A DNA stretch of 61,336 nt, from NCBI GenBank assembly GCA_002709225.1, contig PAQH01000108.1, forward strand, positions 1 to 61,336. Direction: 5' to 3'. Below the pieces are notes generated by a model that worked only from the letters and a program-made list of their open reading frames with translations, searched no databases and was not told where the DNA came from. The stretch comes from Planctomycetaceae bacterium (GTDB lineage: Bacteria; Planctomycetota; Planctomycetia; Pirellulales; Pirellulaceae). The position numbers and the translations under genes were made by a program. Each line of letters opens with the position of its first letter. Within the stretch, counting starts at the first letter, position 1. Of the stretch, positions 17,682 through 26,755 are shown piece after piece.

Positions 17682-18542
17682 TTAGTAGGAGATGCGACAC
17701 TGCGGGATGGAGGATGCCAGCTTGGCCGCGTCTTCGGCCTCAAACGAGTCAGGTAACGTGAGCGACTGCAGTTGGCGGAAGGTGCCGAGTGTTTTCAGGC
17801 TCGCTGCGGTCACTCGTGTCTGGCTGAGATCGAGACTCCGTAAATGGGACAGCGGTGTGAGGTGTCGGAGGCCGACGTTCGTGACGTTATCAGGTAGGGT
17901 CAAAGAGGTCAGGTTTATCAGTGACCGCAGATGAATCAGGCCGGGATCGGTCACTGGGGTGTTAGCGAGGGTGAGGTGGCGTAGGCCGACCAGACCTTGG
18001 ATGTGCACCAGCCCGCCGCCGGTTACGCTGGTCTTGTCCAGGAGCAGAGACTCAAGTTCGACCAGGTTCTTGAGGTGGGCAAGTCCTGCCCCGTTGATAC
18101 GAGTGTTGGTCAAGTCAAGGACGCGGAGCGATCGGATCGACTCCAAGTTGGCCAACGCGGCATTGTCAATGTTGGTGTGGTTGAGATGAAGTGTTGTCAG
18201 TCGCGTGTTCGCTTTCAGGTTCGCTAGTCCGACGCCGCGCACTGAAGTATTCGCCAGGCTCAGCCACTGGAGATCCGCCAGGGGTTGCAGATGTACCAGC
18301 CCAGCATCCGTGATCAGCGTGTCGCTGAGGACCACTTTGCGCAGGTGGATCAGTTTGGACAAAAAGACCAGATCTCCGTCCAGGATGCGAGTATGAGACG
18401 GGTACACAGCGGTGACCATTCCTCGGTCGTTGCGCACGATGGTCGTTCCCAGCTGCTGCAATCGCGCGACGGGGTCGACTACTGCCGGGGTACAACCCAG
18501 AAAGGTGACGCCAATAGCGAAAACGAGTCCAAATGTGCGCAT
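17682..18542 (-). CDS. Leucine-rich-repeat lipoprotein
   Basis: A 286-residue protein. The chosen ATG at 18542 gives a lipoprotein signal with lipobox FLGC (Cys17), so the mature protein is probably lipid-anchored. The remainder is a run of about 24-residue leucine-rich repeats of the type L-x-x-L-x-x-L-x-L-x-x-T-x-(I/V)-x-(D/G)-x-G-L. Examples are LADLQWLSLANTSVRGVG, LVELESLLLDKTSVTGGG and LVGLRHLTLANTPVTDPG. Such repeats form solenoids that bind protein partners. There is no enzymatic motif. It is divergent from the PSD1 operon at 18751 and converges on the hypothetical gene at 16273. Confidence 0.9.
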   Translation of the reverse strand: MRTFGLVFAIGVTFLGCTPAVVDPVARLQQLGTTIVRNDRGMVTAVYPSHTRILDGDLVFLSKLIHLRKVVLSDTLITDAGLVHLQPLADLQWLSLANTSVRGVGLANLKANTRLTTLHLNHTNIDNAALANLESIRSLRVLDLTNTRINGAGLAHLKNLVELESLLLDKTSVTGGGLVHIQGLVGLRHLTLANTPVTDPGLIHLRSLINLTSLTLPDNVTNVGLRHLTPLSHLRSLDLSQTRVTAASLKTLGTFRQLQSLTLPDSFEAEDAAKLASSIPQCRISY

Positions 18543-18715
18543 CCGCGTTCTTACCGTGCTCGGGCCCCGCTCGCATTGAAACAGATCGAAGCTGCGAGCT
18601 CTGCCTTCCATTGTAGTTCTGCCGGGGTGATTTACCGAGGTGGGGTAGGGGCGGGCTACGATAGCCAGTCGCCGGAGGCGCGTTATGAGACGCTCTCGCC
18701 GGGCTGCGGTATCAA

Positions 18716-18744
18716 TTGGTTGAACACCGAGCCAGACATATAAT
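18716..18744 (+). promoter_or_regulatory. Promoter with perfect -10 placed for a leaderless transcript of the PSD1 operon
   Basis: TTGGTT (18716-18721), a 17-bp spacer and TATAAT (18739-18744) match a sigma70 promoter. The -10 ends only 6 nt before the ATG at 18751, so the expected transcription start coincides with the start codon. The translated sequence from this ATG is a good signal peptide, which argues against a downstream start. Confidence 0.5.
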
Positions 18745-18750
18745 GGAGCT

Positions 18751-21700
18751 ATGAAATTTCCTTCCCTGTTCCTGTTGAGAGTTGTCTGGGCGGCCTGGGT
18801 TCTGGGCCGGGTCGCAGCGCATCCGACGGCTGCGGAAATAGACTTCCAACGCGATGTTCGACCGATTCTGGCGGAGCATTGTTACCAATGCCATGGCGTC
18901 GATGTCGAGCGTCGGCAGGCTGGTTTGCGGCTGGACGTACGGGCAGGAGCGATCGGCCTACTCCCCTCGGGGATGCGAGCGATCAGTCCAGGGCGGGTGG
19001 GACGGAGTTCGCTGTTGTCTCGAATTCGAGCGACCGACCCTGAATTAAGGATGCCCCCTCTGCCGGCGGATCGCCTGAGTGCTGCGCAAATGGACATGCT
19101 GCAACGTTGGATCGAATCGGGCGCCGTGTACAGCTCGCATTGGGCCTTCAAGACTCCCGTGCGTTCCGCACTGCCGACCGTTAAACACCGGAACTGGATA
19201 AAAAATCCGATCGATACATTTGTTTTACAGAGGCTACAGCAACAGGGAATGCGGCCGAGTCGAAGTGCCTCGCGACGACAGTTGTTGCGACGGATCAGTC
19301 TTGTCACGCGAGGATTCCCTCCACAACCAGAGGAAATGCAAGAGTTTGATGATCACGATATGGCCATAACAAAGGCGATCGAGCGGTGGCTTGCCTCTCC
19401 CCATTTCGGTGAACGCATGGCCCAAAACTGGCTGGATGCGGCCCGTTACGCCGATACGGCGGGGCACGCCGCGGACCAACCACGTACAATGTGGTTATTC
19501 CGTGACTGGGTGATCGACGCGATCAACCGCGATATGCCTTTCGACCAATTTAGTGTAGCCCAACTAGCCGGTGATTTACTCGACAACCCTTCGCAAGACC
19601 AATTGATTGCCACGGGATTTCATCGTAACTCGATGCAAGCATTAGGAAATAATCCTCGCAAAGAGGAGTTTCGCGTCAAGGGGATTGTCGACCGTCTGGA
19701 GACGACCGGTCGCGTGTGGCTAGGTCTGTCGCTGGCCTGTGCAGAATGTCATGACCATAAATATGACCCGATTACGACTCGCGAATATTACCAGGTATTT
19801 GCGATTTTCAACAACGTTCCACATCTCGGCGAAAGATTTAAGGTACATGGCCCACGCCTGGAGGTTGAGTTGCCACAGACACGCTGGGTGCGGGAAAACA
19901 CGGAACGGGGATTGGCTGAACTGGCTCGCCGCCGCGCCGCATTCGTGGCCGAACCCGCGTTTCAGGAGCGGCTGCGTGCTGCGGTGACGGCGACGCAGCC
20001 GGGTAGGGTAGATAGCGTGGACAGCCCTTTGGTGGGCGTAGCGGAGGCGCAGGACACGAATGACGACGGCTTGTTTGACCAGGCTGAATTGGACAGAGCG
20101 ACAACGGTTGTTCCGCCGCTGCCCTGGTATCCGGAAATGGCCGACCAGGTACGGTTACAAGGACCGTTGACGGTATCGGCATGGATCAAGACGGAAGAGC
20201 CGGTGGGAGATCTGGTTTCGCGTTATGATTGGAAAGCGGGGCAGCGTTCGTTTGTGTTTGGGGTGGGTGGCGAGCGGGATAAGGATGCCATCCCGGGGCA
20301 CCTCTACGCCTGGTTGTCGGAACGCGCCGCGACGTTTTCGGGTGCCATTGTCTACGGTAGCCAACGCGTGGACGACGGCCGGTGGCATCACGTGGGATTG
20401 GTCTATAGCCCGGGCAAGTCGGTGCAGTTGTTCGTGGATGGGCGGCTCGACATGCAAGCTCGTGTCACGGGCCAGGTGCCAGCTATGTTGGCGGATTGCG
20501 ACCGGCGTGTTGTGGTAGGAGGTGGGTACGAAAATAGTTCGCGAGCCAATGCATTTCCTTTTCGAGGGAAACTGGCTGGCTTTCGTATTGACGAGCAAGT
20601 GGTCGGGCGATTGCGAACGATTGGTTTTCTGCCGACGCGTGAAACTTTGGTGGCCGAGGTGTTGGCGGGCTCTTCTGAGGGGCAGGCGATACGGCGTCGT
20701 GAATCGGCCTTGCGCGAACAGCTGGCAGACCTGCAGCAAACGGTGACGGCGCAGATCATGCAGGAGTTGTCCGAACCACGCGACACCTTTATCCATATAC
20801 GCGGGGATTACGAAAATCGGGGCGCGCGGGTGCGGCCGGCGGTGCCAGACTTTCTGGCGGGATCCGGGGCCGGTCCGGTGAAGAATCGCCTTGAGTTTGC
20901 CAGGTGGTTGGTCTCAGACACACATCCGTTGACAGCCCGGGTCGCCGTGAACCGTATTTGGCAACACTATTTTGGTAATGGGCTGGTGCGTACGACGGAC
21001 GATTTTGGAATACGTGGTGCCCAGCCCACGCATCCGGATTTGCTCGATTGGCTGGCAGTGGAATTCATGGAATCGGGCTGGAGTGTCAAACATATCCACC
21101 GGCTGATTCTGCAGTCGGCGACCTTTCAACAGTCTTCGCGTGTTGTGCCAAGCGAGTATGCGAAAGACGTAGGCAATATGTGGCTGGGACGTTTTTCTCG
21201 GCGGCGCGCTAGCGCGGAAGTAGTCCGCGACACCCTGTTGGCGATTAGTGGATTGTTGGACCGACGTGTGGGTGGCCGGAGTGTGTATCCTTACCAACCA
21301 GACGGTGTGGGAGAATTTCGCGACGCGACGGCCGGCCAATGGCAGCAGGATGCGGCGCCCGACTGTTATCGGCGAGGACTCTACGTGTTTTGGCAACGCA
21401 CCGCCCCCTACCCCTCAATGAGCCTGTTTGACGCCACGAGTCGGGAACGCTGTACCATTCAACGCTCACGCACAAATACACCACTACAGGCGCTGGCATT
21501 GCTTAATGACCCGGCGGTGGTGGAGATGTCAAAAGCGTTCGCCCTGCGTGCGCGGCTCTGTGGACCGCAAGGCGATATTGGGCAAACTGTGAAGACCATC
21601 TTCGAACTAGCTCTCGGTCGGAGCCCGACGGAAAATGAAGCGGATCGCTGCGCAGCATTTGTGGAGCAGGCGTTGGCTACGGGGCAGGATGAGGAAACGG

Positions 21701-21759
21701 CGTGGTTTCATTTCGCGGGTGCCGTTTTGAACCTCGACGAAACGATCTCAATCGAATAG
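18751..21759 (+). CDS. PSCyt1-DUF1549-(LamG)-DUF1553 c-type cytochrome protein
   Basis: A 1002-residue exported protein. Residues 1-26 form a signal peptide. A PSCyt1 cytochrome domain follows with CYQCH at 44-48 and the typical GLRLD and MPP elements. DUF1549 spans about 145-350 and contains ERMAQNWLDAARYADT and a second CxxCH, CAECHDHKYDP, at 330-334. Between DUF1549 and DUF1553 there is an insertion. It has an EF-hand-like DTNDDGLFDQAELD near 436 and then a LamG/concanavalin-type sandwich from about 467 to 620 (PLTVSAWIKTEE, GRWHHVGLVYSPGK, VQLFVDGRLD). DUF1553 runs from about 711 to 990. It heads an operon with DUF1501 and an apionate-lactonase-like gene. The LamG domain suggests glycan binding (inference); redox activity is untested for the family. 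Confidence 0.94.
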   Translation: MKFPSLFLLRVVWAAWVLGRVAAHPTAAEIDFQRDVRPILAEHCYQCHGVDVERRQAGLRLDVRAGAIGLLPSGMRAISPGRVGRSSLLSRIRATDPELRMPPLPADRLSAAQMDMLQRWIESGAVYSSHWAFKTPVRSALPTVKHRNWIKNPIDTFVLQRLQQQGMRPSRSASRRQLLRRISLVTRGFPPQPEEMQEFDDHDMAITKAIERWLASPHFGERMAQNWLDAARYADTAGHAADQPRTMWLFRDWVIDAINRDMPFDQFSVAQLAGDLLDNPSQDQLIATGFHRNSMQALGNNPRKEEFRVKGIVDRLETTGRVWLGLSLACAECHDHKYDPITTREYYQVFAIFNNVPHLGERFKVHGPRLEVELPQTRWVRENTERGLAELARRRAAFVAEPAFQERLRAAVTATQPGRVDSVDSPLVGVAEAQDTNDDGLFDQAELDRATTVVPPLPWYPEMADQVRLQGPLTVSAWIKTEEPVGDLVSRYDWKAGQRSFVFGVGGERDKDAIPGHLYAWLSERAATFSGAIVYGSQRVDDGRWHHVGLVYSPGKSVQLFVDGRLDMQARVTGQVPAMLADCDRRVVVGGGYENSSRANAFPFRGKLAGFRIDEQVVGRLRTIGFLPTRETLVAEVLAGSSEGQAIRRRESALREQLADLQQTVTAQIMQELSEPRDTFIHIRGDYENRGARVRPAVPDFLAGSGAGPVKNRLEFARWLVSDTHPLTARVAVNRIWQHYFGNGLVRTTDDFGIRGAQPTHPDLLDWLAVEFMESGWSVKHIHRLILQSATFQQSSRVVPSEYAKDVGNMWLGRFSRRRASAEVVRDTLLAISGLLDRRVGGRSVYPYQPDGVGEFRDATAGQWQQDAAPDCYRRGLYVFWQRTAPYPSMSLFDATSRERCTIQRSRTNTPLQALALLNDPAVVEMSKAFALRARLCGPQGDIGQTVKTIFELALGRSPTENEADRCAAFVEQALATGQDEETAWFHFAGAVLNLDETISIE

Positions 21760-21772
21760 CGAATCAGCCCTG

Positions 21773-23194
21773 ATGTTGAATGCAAATCGGCTACGCCAGC
21801 AGATCAAGCGACGGACCTTCCTGGCCGGCAACGCGCACCTCCTGGGGCCTCTGGCGCTGGCGGCGATGACAGCAAACGGGCAAGCCCCGCCTGTAGCGCC
21901 CAGCCAGGGCGAGGGACATTCCAGGACGCCAACGGCCAAACGAGTGATCTATCTGTTTATGTCGGGTGGTCCATCCCACGTGGATACCTTTGACTACAAG
22001 CCGGCGTTGGCTAAATACGATGGCCAACCGATCCCACCGAGCGTGGTCGAAGATGTTCATTTCGCAATGATTCCCCCCAATACGCCGCCTTTGGTGAAAC
22101 GGTCGCCGTATCAATTTGTGCGCAGCGGTAGAGTTGGCACTCTGGTGTCGGAGTTATTGCCGAAAATTGGTGGTATGGCTGACCAACTGTGCGTCGTCAA
22201 TTCGATGCGCAGCGGGATCTTCAATCACGATCCAGCAGTGTCCTTGTTAAACACAGGGGACTCGCGCGTGGGGCGGCCGACCATGGGAGCCTGGCTTAGT
22301 TATGGGCTGGGCACCGAAAATGAAAATTTGCCCGCGTACATCGTGCTCACGTCAGGTGTCAAACGCCAACCATTGCTCAATAGCTACTGGTCCAGTGGCT
22401 TTCTGCCTGCCCGTCACCAGGGAGTGTTGTTTCGGTCTTCCGGGGCGCCGGTCATGTTCCTGAAGAGTCCCGAGGAAACCCAACATGCGGCGCGGCGCGC
22501 ACAGGTCGATCTGATCAAATGGCTCAATGGCCGTCGTTATGAACTGGTCAATGATCCGGAAATTGCAGCGCGGATCGAACAGTACGAGTTGGCGTTTCGG
22601 ATGCAGTCTGAAGTTCCCGCGTTGGTGGATCTGGGTGGTGAAACAGCCGAGACGTTGACGCTGTACGGCGCGGATCGGAAACGCCCTTCCTTCGCGCGGA
22701 ACTGCTTGCTCGCCAGGAGGATGGTCGAACAGGGAATCCGGTTCATCCAACTCTACGACATGGGCTGGGATAGTCACGGCAGCCTGGAACGCGATCATGC
22801 CCAACAGTGTCAAGCAATTGACCAGGGAGTCGCGGCGTTACTGACAGACTTGGGAAGGCGCGGGCTATTGGACGAAACCCTGGTGATCTGGGGGGGCGAG
22901 TTCGGGCGTACTCCAGTCGCCCAGGGCGGAGGAGAGAAATGGGGGCGCGACCACCATCCACATGGCTTTACAATGTGGATGGCGGGTGGCGGGGTCCGAG
23001 CGGGCGTGACGTACGGCGCCACAGATGACTTTGGTTTCCATGCGGCCGTTGATCAGCTGGATGTCCATGACCTGCATGCGACGGTGTTGCACTGCCTGGG
23101 AATCGATCATCGACGATTGGTGTTTCGGCATCAGGGTCGCGATTTTCGTCTGACGGACGTCGGCGGCCGAGTGGTACAGGATCTGGTTCTGTGA
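21773..23194 (+). CDS. DUF1501 protein (Tat-exported, HH-type)
   Basis: A 473-residue DUF1501 protein beginning 13 bp after the PSD1 stop codon. The Tat-like segment is IKRRTFLAGNAHLLG. Landmarks are MSGGPSHVDTFDYKP, MGWDSHGSLERDHAQ, WGGEFGRTPVAQGG and GRDHHPHGFTMWMAGGG. It therefore belongs to the double-His subtype found downstream of all three plus-strand PSD1 genes in this window. No good ribosome site is visible, so translation may depend on coupling to the upstream gene. It is the middle gene of a three-gene operon. Confidence 0.94.
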   Translation: MLNANRLRQQIKRRTFLAGNAHLLGPLALAAMTANGQAPPVAPSQGEGHSRTPTAKRVIYLFMSGGPSHVDTFDYKPALAKYDGQPIPPSVVEDVHFAMIPPNTPPLVKRSPYQFVRSGRVGTLVSELLPKIGGMADQLCVVNSMRSGIFNHDPAVSLLNTGDSRVGRPTMGAWLSYGLGTENENLPAYIVLTSGVKRQPLLNSYWSSGFLPARHQGVLFRSSGAPVMFLKSPEETQHAARRAQVDLIKWLNGRRYELVNDPEIAARIEQYELAFRMQSEVPALVDLGGETAETLTLYGADRKRPSFARNCLLARRMVEQGIRFIQLYDMGWDSHGSLERDHAQQCQAIDQGVAALLTDLGRRGLLDETLVIWGGEFGRTPVAQGGGEKWGRDHHPHGFTMWMAGGGVRAGVTYGATDDFGFHAAVDQLDVHDLHATVLHCLGIDHRRLVFRHQGRDFRLTDVGGRVVQDLVL

Positions 23195-23246
23195 TTATGA
23201 ATGACTGGATAGATGAGCGATTGTTATCACACAACGAGGTATTGAA

Positions 23247-25175
23247 ATGACGCGAAGTCGAAAGATTCTGTGGCTAGCGATCTGGTGTGGCGTCACTCCG
23301 TCGTTGCTGGGGGAGGAGCCGATTGCACTGCGAGCGGGCCCTCTTTCCATGGTGTTCGATACGGATCATGCAATGCTTCGGTTTTTGCGCGTGGGGCCAG
23401 TGGAAGTACTGCGCGGTATCAACGCACCGGTGCGAAATCAGTACTGGGGGACGCTGCCGACGAAAGTAACGAATGTTCGGTTACGTAACGAGGGACGACA
23501 GTTTTCACTGCGTTTTGACGTAGCTTGTGTAGAGCGGGAGATAGATTTCAGCTGGTCGGGTACGATCATCGGGACAGCGGAGGGTGTGGTCACGTTTCGC
23601 TTTCGCGGTCGAGCCAATTCGACTTTTCTGAGAAACCGTATTGGTTTTTGCGTATTACATCCGGCGTCGGCGGCGGGAACTCCCTGGCAGATTGAGACGA
23701 CCGACGGTAAGCGATCCGCAGGACAGTTCCCGCGTTGGATCTCACCCCACCAGCCAGCCAAGAACCTGCGGGCGATTTCCCATCAACTGACGCCGGACGT
23801 ATGGGCCGAAGTACGGTGCCAGGGAGAGACATTTGAGATGGAGGACCAACGCAACTGGACGGATGGGTCATTCAAGACGTACTGCACTGCTCTGGAAAAA
23901 CCCTACCCGGTTAAGATTGACGAAGGGACCGTGGTCGAGCAAAGTGTGGAGGTTCGGTTGACCGGGCCGGCGGGCAAATTGGCGGCGTCACAGTCGGAAC
24001 GGGCAACCGCCGTTACGTTGACGCTTGTCGAGGGAGCGGAGGGAACGAGACGATTACCACCGATAGGGATGCAAGTATCGAACCAGGTTTCGGGCATGAG
24101 CGAGTTGGAAGCAAGCCGCCTTCGTTCACTGCAGCTGGAGCATCTGCGGATCGGCATTGATACCGGGGACGGGAAGATCGAAACGCGGTTGGCGGCCGCC
24201 AGTGAACAAGCCAAGTTGCTGGGGGTGCCACTTCATGTGGCACTCAGGATTGGCGATGAAGCGACTGCCGAACTGCAGAGGCTCCGTTCCGTCGTGGCCA
24301 GAGTAAAGCCGCTGGTCGCTTGTTGGTTTGTCACTGAAGCGACCACCGAGCGGTTTGATCTGGTGCGAGAAATGTTAGGGAAACAGCTCGATATCGGTGT
24401 CGCCGAGGACACAAACTTCACGGAATTGAATCGAAATCGTCCCGCCTCCGCTGCCATGCGACTGGTGTCGTTTGGTTTGAACCCTCAGTGCCATGCGAGT
24501 GATAATTTGACGCTGATCGAAACGTTGGGGATTCAGGGCGACGCGGTGCGCAGTGCCCGGCAGTTTGTCGGGGACCGGCGGCTGTTTGTAAGTCCGGTAA
24601 CGCTCAAGGTTCAGAAGGTGAATCAACCGCCCCTGCCTGGTGAGTTGCCATCGAATGTGGATTTGCGCCAGGCCTCCCTGTTTGGTGCCTGTTGGACATT
24701 GGGTAGCATCAAATATCTGGCTGAAGCTGGCGTAGACGGCGTGACCTACTACGAAACCATGGGCTGGAAGGGTGTGATGTCCCCGGGGCCAGAAGTACGT
24801 GTGCCACGCGTGTTTCCAGTCCCCCCATCGCGCGTCTACCCGGTTTATCACGTGCTGCGGCTGGTCGGGGAATTCTCCGGCGGTCAGGTCCGTCAGGTAT
24901 CATCTACGGCCACGATGGAGGTTGTCGGAATGGCGTTAGAGCACCGGCGGCGGAGACGGCTGTTGATCGCCAATTTGTCCTCGCGTCGACAGACCGTTCG
25001 CGTGGTGGGAACCAGGTCCGCACCTGCGAAGTTGTTTCGCCTCAATCGAGGAAATGTGGCTGCCGCGTCGATTGATCCGGAAGCGTTTGTCCAACGCCCG
25101 GGAGAGTCGCTTCAGGTCGAGGCTGACATGAGTGTGAAGATGGCACCGCACGAGTTGATTGCGATTGACCAATGA
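23247..25175 (+). CDS. Exported D-apionate lactonase-like protein
   Basis: A 642-residue protein that resembles D-apionate lactonase (ApnL), which opens D-apionolactone in apiose catabolism. Shared signatures are LRAGPLSMVFD, RNQYWGTLP, FLRNRIGFCVLHP, GQFPRWISPHQPAKNLRAIS and FEMEDQRNWTDGSFKTY, the last near residues 195-212. The predicted layout is an N-terminal beta-sandwich (about 25-240), a central barrel-like part (about 260-560, with YYETMGWKGVM near 500) and a C-terminal beta-domain. Unlike the cytoplasmic ApnL enzymes I know of, it has an N-terminal signal-like segment (ILWLAIWCGVTPSLLG). GAGG lies about 9 nt upstream of the ATG. It is the third gene of the PSD1-DUF1501 operon, 52 bp after DUF1501. 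The assignment rests on motif memory, not on a database search. Confidence 0.75.
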   Translation: MTRSRKILWLAIWCGVTPSLLGEEPIALRAGPLSMVFDTDHAMLRFLRVGPVEVLRGINAPVRNQYWGTLPTKVTNVRLRNEGRQFSLRFDVACVEREIDFSWSGTIIGTAEGVVTFRFRGRANSTFLRNRIGFCVLHPASAAGTPWQIETTDGKRSAGQFPRWISPHQPAKNLRAISHQLTPDVWAEVRCQGETFEMEDQRNWTDGSFKTYCTALEKPYPVKIDEGTVVEQSVEVRLTGPAGKLAASQSERATAVTLTLVEGAEGTRRLPPIGMQVSNQVSGMSELEASRLRSLQLEHLRIGIDTGDGKIETRLAAASEQAKLLGVPLHVALRIGDEATAELQRLRSVVARVKPLVACWFVTEATTERFDLVREMLGKQLDIGVAEDTNFTELNRNRPASAAMRLVSFGLNPQCHASDNLTLIETLGIQGDAVRSARQFVGDRRLFVSPVTLKVQKVNQPPLPGELPSNVDLRQASLFGACWTLGSIKYLAEAGVDGVTYYETMGWKGVMSPGPEVRVPRVFPVPPSRVYPVYHVLRLVGEFSGGQVRQVSSTATMEVVGMALEHRRRRRLLIANLSSRRQTVRVVGTRSAPAKLFRLNRGNVAAASIDPEAFVQRPGESLQVEADMSVKMAPHELIAIDQ

Positions 25176-25210
25176 TGAGTAAGCCGCTCTCAATGGACCG
25201 CGTGGATACA

Positions 25211-26533
25211 TCAGGGTCGAATGCAGTACAAAGCCTGGCTTGTTCTCAAAAGCAAGGATCCATCGACGACTGCCGCGCTGGTTAGTAGAGTCCCGTCGAG
25301 CCGATTAACAGCCAGCTTCTGGAACGAGTTGCCAGGTTTGATGACTGTCGTCGCACCATCATAGTCAAAAAAGTAGATGCGTCCGTCGGCGTACAGAGGA
25401 GACGCCCAGAAGCGTTTTCCGATTCGCTCGCTCCAGCGGAGCTTGCCGGATTTCGCATCGATACACGTGGCGATTCCATTGTCGGAAGCAAAGTAGATGG
25501 CGCCATCGACCAAGAGCGGTGAGGAGACGTTAGGCACTCCTCGTTTAAATCGCCACGCTATTTCGGGAGGGGAGTTGCCGGCGTCCGGATTGAGCCGCAG
25601 CGCCAGTAATTCGGATTTCATATAGCCCGTGCAGACATAAACCAGCCCATGGCCAGCGATGGGTCGAGGTGCATTCGAGAAGCCCAGTTTCCCATACGAG
25701 AGTTTCCAGAGTTCTTTACCGGATCGAGGATCGTAGCCGTACACCCAGTCAGCCGCGGGTGAAACCACCTGTGGCGTTCCGTTGATGCCAACGATCAGCG
25801 AAGTGGAATACGCTTTGCGCATCTGAACATCCGGATGAGGCTTCCCGGACCGTGGCGTTTTCCAGGCCAGTTTTCCATCGGCGGTATTCAAGGCCACGAT
25901 GTACTGTTGATCAATACCATCGCAGTGAATGATTAACAGGTTCTCCCAGAGGATGGGTGAACTGCCAGGTCCGTTTTCGTGCTTCACTCGTAACGAACGG
26001 TTCTCCCAAATAACCTTCTGAGTTTCTACATCAAGACACGCGATTCCGTAGGGTCCGTAATGGCAATAGAGTCGGTTATTTTCAAGAATCGGTGTTGGCG
26101 TGGCATAGCTGTTCTCGCGGTGGATCATCTGCGGATCGGTTTCAGTGAGAAGCTCCTTGTTGTGGAGGAGTGTCCCTGTCACCAAGTCGAGTCCGATGGC
26201 CCGCAGACTGACCGCTGCGGAGACCGTAAGGGGCTGAGAATTGGTGCTGGCTTTGCGGCGGCGAGCCGCGTCTTTCTGAGAGGCGGGCTGAGCGATGCCG
26301 GTTGTAACCCAGACTTGTTTGTTGCCAATTACTGGAACAGACCATCCATGGCCCGGAACGACGACTCGCCAGGCGATATGACTCTTTTCGCTCCAAGAGG
26401 TTGGCAAATTGACGGCCTGGGAGACGCCCGTTCCCTGCGGGCCACGCCACTCGGGCCAACTGTCTGCAGAGAAACAGCATGGCGTGATAGAACACAGAAC
26501 GATCCAGGCAGAGTAAAGACGCCAATGGTACAT
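25211..26533 (-). CDS. Exported PQQ-like beta-propeller protein (BamB-like)
   Basis: A 440-residue protein. The ATG at 26533 is chosen because it begins a signal peptide (MYHWRLYSAWIVLCSITPC). The mature N terminus SWPEWRGPQGTGVS is the standard opening of planctomycete PQQ-like repeat proteins. Propeller motifs follow: LDVETQKVIWENRS, LNTADGKLAWKTPR, YDPRSGKELWKLSY and IDAKSGKLRWSERIG. The fold is shared by quinoprotein dehydrogenases and the BamB assembly factor. The metal and PQQ ligands of true dehydrogenases are not apparent, so a structural or binding role is more likely. It converges with the apionate-lactonase-like gene and is divergent from the exported nitrilase-fold gene. Confidence 0.92.
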   Translation of the reverse strand: MYHWRLYSAWIVLCSITPCCFSADSWPEWRGPQGTGVSQAVNLPTSWSEKSHIAWRVVVPGHGWSVPVIGNKQVWVTTGIAQPASQKDAARRRKASTNSQPLTVSAAVSLRAIGLDLVTGTLLHNKELLTETDPQMIHRENSYATPTPILENNRLYCHYGPYGIACLDVETQKVIWENRSLRVKHENGPGSSPILWENLLIIHCDGIDQQYIVALNTADGKLAWKTPRSGKPHPDVQMRKAYSTSLIVGINGTPQVVSPAADWVYGYDPRSGKELWKLSYGKLGFSNAPRPIAGHGLVYVCTGYMKSELLALRLNPDAGNSPPEIAWRFKRGVPNVSSPLLVDGAIYFASDNGIATCIDAKSGKLRWSERIGKRFWASPLYADGRIYFFDYDGATTVIKPGNSFQKLAVNRLDGTLLTSAAVVDGSLLLRTSQALYCIRP

Positions 26534-26692
26534 GCAAGTGGACCTGCTCAATGCGAGGAATCTGGAAAGGACAACGAACGTGTGCCGGTCACGCCCGAGC
26601 AACCGAGCCCGCGTGCTTAACAGGATACTCGGATCACGGTCGGCGGTAAAACCCGCCCTGTCGTTGGTTGTAGATATCTTCGCGTTGGGAGG

Positions 26693-26698
26693 TATAAT
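26693..26698 (+). promoter_or_regulatory. Candidate -10 element for the exported nitrilase-fold gene
   Basis: A perfect TATAAT lies 57 bp upstream of the ATG at 26756 in the divergent intergenic region. No convincing -35 hexamer is found at 16-18 bp; the nearest is TTGTAG with a 19-bp spacer. Confidence 0.3.
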
Positions 26699-26755
26699 GC
26701 GGACGCAATCACTGGCTTCACCGCCCGGTTGGTGTCTCCCAGACAGGGTTCTTCC

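Noticed and set aside
16852..17700. 282-codon open frame antisense to the exported hypothetical protein
   Set aside because: Shadow frame; the sense gene has a ribosome site, signal peptide and family motifs.
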